From positions 180,766 to 244,765 of the forward strand of contig NZ_NASZ01000004.1 of the NCBI RefSeq assembly GCF_014596575.1: a DNA stretch of 64,000 nucleotides, in the 5' to 3' direction. The stretch comes from Flavobacterium pokkalii. Lineage in GTDB: Bacteria > Bacteroidota > Bacteroidia > Flavobacteriales > Flavobacteriaceae. The notes under the pieces were generated by a model. The model was not told the origin of the DNA. It searched no databases and saw only the letters and a list, made by a program, of their open reading frames with translations. The translations under genes and the position numbers were made by a program. Each line of letters opens with the position of its first letter. Positions within the stretch are counted from its first letter, which is position 1. Positions 62,081 to 64,000 of this stretch are shown here, in pieces.

Positions 62081-62557
62081 ATGAAAAAATCAATCTTCTA
62101 TTTATCTGCTTTTTTGCTTGTCATCGCATGTCAAAAAAATAATTCAACCGAAAAAGACCTGATTAAAAAAGCTGATTGGCTTATTGGAAATTGGGAATAC
62201 AAAACTAATTGGGGCACACTTTCAGAAACTTGGCAAAAAGTAAACGACAGCACATTTAAAGCCCAATCTCTTTTTATCAAAGACAAAGACACTATTCACC
62301 ACGAAAATATCATCCTCCAACAAAATGGAGAAAAACTTAGTTATACCACTACGATAAAAGGACAAAACAACAACAAACCTATCCGTTTTGAACTGAATAA
62401 AGAAATGGAAGACAAACTACTTTTTGAGAATCTAAAAAATAATTACCCTCAAAAAATCAGTTATAAAAAAGACTCCAACGGCATTATTACCGAAATTTCA
62501 GGAGTCCAATCAGGAAAAACCACCACTGAAAAATACAGATTAGTAAAAACTAAATAA
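62081..62557 (+). CDS. DUF6265-like lipoprotein
   Basis: A 158-residue lipoprotein (FLLVIACQKN, acylated Cys17). The mature part opens with ADWLIGNWEYKTNWGTLSET, a W-x-x-G-x-W pattern of lipocalin-like small barrels that I associate with DUF6265. The rest is beta strands with charged turns. Probably binds a small hydrophobic ligand or is an envelope structural protein; unproven. Followed by a terminator. Confidence 0.75.
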   Translation: MKKSIFYLSAFLLVIACQKNNSTEKDLIKKADWLIGNWEYKTNWGTLSETWQKVNDSTFKAQSLFIKDKDTIHHENIILQQNGEKLSYTTTIKGQNNNKPIRFELNKEMEDKLLFENLKNNYPQKISYKKDSNGIITEISGVQSGKTTTEKYRLVKTK

Positions 62558-62577
62558 AAAGAACTATCTTTTTCTTA

Positions 62578-62610
62578 AACCTTGCCCTAAAAAGCAAGGT
62601 TTTTTTTATT
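62578..62610 (+). terminator. terminator of 62081-62557
   Basis: AACCTTGC / GCAAGGTT stem, 8-base loop, T8 run. Confidence 0.85.
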
Positions 62611-62664
62611 TAAAATCTCTTATATTTACCATAACCATGATTTATAATCTAAAAACCAACTTAA

Positions 62665-63633
62665 ATGAATAGAAAAACCATATCAATTCTATCTACTTTT
62701 CTTTTACTAATCGGAAGCTCAAAAAAATCATTTTCTCAAAATCCCCTCAACTTCGGAAGCAAAATATTTACAGCTGATCCCTCCGCTCATGTATGGAAGG
62801 ACGGAAAAATGTATGTTTACACCTCCCATGACGAAGAATGTCAGACTGATTTTTTCATGAAAGACTGGCATGTTTTTTCTTCGGCTGACTTAGTCAATTG
62901 GACAGATCACGGAGCTATTTTATCCGTTAACGATCTTAATTGGGCCGATAATTTCGCCTGGGCTCCAGACTGCGCTTACAAAAATGGCAAGTATTATTTT
63001 TGCTTTCCGGCAGGAACAGGTTTTAAAGACCGAGTAAACCCAAGAAACAGTACAAAATGGATGGGAATTGGTATAGCTGTAAGTGATTCCCCCATCGGTC
63101 CATTCAAAGATGCCATTGGAAAACCTCTATGGACAACGCCTTACGCTAATGATCCTTGCCTCTTTATTGACGATGATGGTAAAGGATATATTTATTTTAA
63201 TGGAGGAGGTGATTATTTTGTTGCTGAAATGAATGATGACTTACTTAGTGTAAAAGGAGAGCTTTTCCCAATGGATATGGGAGGCTATAAGCCAAAAAAA
63301 GAAGGCCCATGGGTATTTAAAAGAAAAGATACTTACTATTACACCATGCCTGAAGAAAACAGAATATTAACGTATTACACTGCCAAATCGCCAAAAGGCC
63401 CATGGAAATATCAGGGAGTTATTATGGACGAAGAAAACCAAAGTAACAACCATCACTCTATTGTAGAATTCAAAGGAAAATGGGTCTTATTTTATCATCG
63501 TTGGTTAGACAATGAATCCGAATGCGGAGAAAAACAACGTCAGGTATGTGCTGAAAATCTATTTTTTAACGAAGACGGAACCATCCAAAAAATAGAAAGA
63601 ACTAAAAATGGTGTAAACAATTCTTTCAGGTAA
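62665..63633 (+). CDS. glycoside hydrolase family 43
   Basis: A 322-residue secreted five-bladed beta-propeller glycosidase (signal peptide cleaved near SFS-QNP). The GH43 acid set is in place: base Asp38 (FTADPSAHVW), pKa-modulating Asp163 (YANDPCLFIDDDG) and acid Glu213 (KKEGPWVFKR). WAPDCAYKNGKYYF and NNHHSIVEFKGKWVLFYHR are other family blocks. Most GH43 members cut xylan or arabinan side chains; the exact substrate is not readable. It stands alone, without SusCD, so not in a visible PUL. Confidence 0.92.
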   Translation: MNRKTISILSTFLLLIGSSKKSFSQNPLNFGSKIFTADPSAHVWKDGKMYVYTSHDEECQTDFFMKDWHVFSSADLVNWTDHGAILSVNDLNWADNFAWAPDCAYKNGKYYFCFPAGTGFKDRVNPRNSTKWMGIGIAVSDSPIGPFKDAIGKPLWTTPYANDPCLFIDDDGKGYIYFNGGGDYFVAEMNDDLLSVKGELFPMDMGGYKPKKEGPWVFKRKDTYYYTMPEENRILTYYTAKSPKGPWKYQGVIMDEENQSNNHHSIVEFKGKWVLFYHRWLDNESECGEKQRQVCAENLFFNEDGTIQKIERTKNGVNNSFR

Positions 63634-63646
63634 ATTGTTCTTCAAA

Positions 63647-63685
63647 AAAAAAGCTTCAATTAGAAAACTAATTGAAGCTTTTGTA
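63647..63685. terminator. terminator between GH43 and tRNA-Leu
   Basis: AAAAGCTTCAATTAG / CTAATTGAAGCTTTT stem with a 4-base loop; serves the plus-strand GH43 gene and the minus-strand tRNAs. Confidence 0.85.
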
Positions 63686-63769
63686 CTCAGAGCGGGACTT
63701 GAACCCGCACGAACATTGCTGTTCACTGGATTTTAAGTCCAGCGTGTCTACCAATTTCACCATCCGAGC
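63684..63769 (-). tRNA. tRNA-Leu (anticodon TAA)
   Basis: On the minus strand, an 86-base class II tRNA with GCTCGGA acceptor pairing TCTGAGT (two G-T pairs), a long variable arm, anticodon loop CTTAAAA with TAA and T arm GCGGGTTCAAGTCCCGC. CCA is not encoded (discriminator A, then CAA). It lies 4 bases from tRNA-Phe and probably shares its transcript. Confidence 0.93.
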
Positions 63770-63773
63770 AAAG

Positions 63774-63846
63774 TGGTACCTCCAGGGATCGAACCAGGGA
63801 CACATGGATTTTCAGTCCATTGCTCTACCATCTGAGCTAAGGTACC
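63774..63846 (-). tRNA. tRNA-Phe (anticodon GAA)
   Basis: A 73-base tRNA on the minus strand with acceptor GGTACCT/AGGTACC, anticodon loop CTGAAAA with GAA and T arm CCTGGTTCGATCCCTGG. CCA is not encoded. It follows the 5S rRNA terminator, so it is either expressed by read-through of the rRNA operon or from its own promoter. Confidence 0.93.
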
Positions 63847-63876
63847 ATTTCTTATCCGAAGATAAAAAAAGAATAA

Positions 63877-63902
63877 AAAACCCCGTTGCTACGGGGTTTT
63901 CA
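63877..63902 (-). terminator. rRNA operon terminator
   Basis: AAAACCCCGT / ACGGGGTTTT stem with a TGCT loop just downstream of 5S rRNA and upstream of the tRNAs. Confidence 0.8.
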
Positions 63903-63908
63903 AAGAAA

Positions 63909-64000
63909 GGCGACGACATACTCTCCCACAAGATGCAGTACCATCTGCGCAGGCGGGCTTAACTTCTCTGTTCGGGATGGGAAGAGGTGAGCCCCGCCGC
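63909..64000 (-). rRNA. rrf: 5S rRNA, 3' part (runs off the window)
   Basis: The reverse complement ends GGGAGAGTATGTCGTCGCC and contains the conserved CCATCCCGAACAGAGAAGTT stretch and CAGATGGTACTGC. About 92 bases are visible; the 5' end lies beyond position 64000. It marks the 3' end of an rRNA operon on the minus strand. Confidence 0.93.

Noticed and set aside
62665..63633. Polysaccharide utilisation locus around GH43
   Set aside because: No SusC/SusD pair, regulator or other carbohydrate enzyme lies nearby.
63672..63962. 96-codon plus-strand frame at the right edge
   Set aside because: It runs across two tRNA genes and 5S rRNA, so it cannot be a real protein gene.

Overview
The window looks like chromosome of a member of the Flavobacteriaceae, most likely Flavobacterium or a close relative. 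DNA is AT-rich. Upstream regions repeatedly carry the Bacteroidota-type -7 element TAnnTTTG, often with a TTG 19-23 bases further up, and there are no obvious Shine-Dalgarno sequences. The gene families (DUF4293, DUF5777, DUF6265/6565-like, OmpA with TSP3 repeats, crtIBZ with a CarH-type regulator, PafA phosphatase) are typical of that group. This assignment is by family recognition, not by a search.

Layout. 1-2702: end of an unidentified Lys-rich gene, two tandem small secreted paralogs and sucC. 3125-10534: glutamate synthase (gltB-gltD) and lysA. 10594-17405: PafA phosphatase, a secreted alpha/beta hydrolase, a TonB-dependent siderophore-type receptor and a frameshifted dienelactone hydrolase. 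17638-30055: mostly housekeeping (RsmB-like methyltransferase, Rho with a long disordered insert, a LuxR-type response regulator with its TPR histidine kinase, truA, two ABC transporter genes, TrmL-like and RluE-like RNA enzymes). 30152-32107: an ECF sigma factor followed by a protein that appears to run from an inner-membrane anti-sigma part to an outer-membrane barrel. 34274-37138: an envelope cluster with two YceI proteins, a DUF5777 barrel, an OB-fold protein and a cytochrome c lipoprotein.

37154-45969 is the most coherent accessory region, a light-response island. It encodes a CarH-type B12-binding MerR regulator with both signature motifs intact, phytoene desaturase, phytoene synthase, beta-carotene hydroxylase, a structured intergenic RNA-like element, an SRPBCC protein, a CPD photolyase, and on the other strand two SDR-type genes; a TIGR01777 epimerase lies at its edge. 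No lycopene cyclase is present in the window.

46038-53954: a Kir-type K+ channel, a DUF4197 lipoprotein, purU, a possible small transcript, a BtuF-like protein, pyrF, then an AraC / response regulator / CHASE3 kinase operon. 54039-57197: small envelope and stress-type proteins (lipoprotein, porins, an Lmo0937-like peptide, YtxH, a DUF6565-like protein). 57327-64000: an OmpA-family protein, prfA, an MFS transporter, a DUF6265-like lipoprotein, a GH43 glycosidase, then tRNA-Leu, tRNA-Phe and the 3' part of 5S rRNA of an rRNA operon that continues past the end.

No insertion sequence, prophage, CRISPR array or replication origin was seen. The best candidates for little-described biology are the trans-envelope anti-sigma protein, the YceI/cytochrome/DUF5777 cluster, the CarH light island with its RNA element, and the small transcript near 48850-48940.
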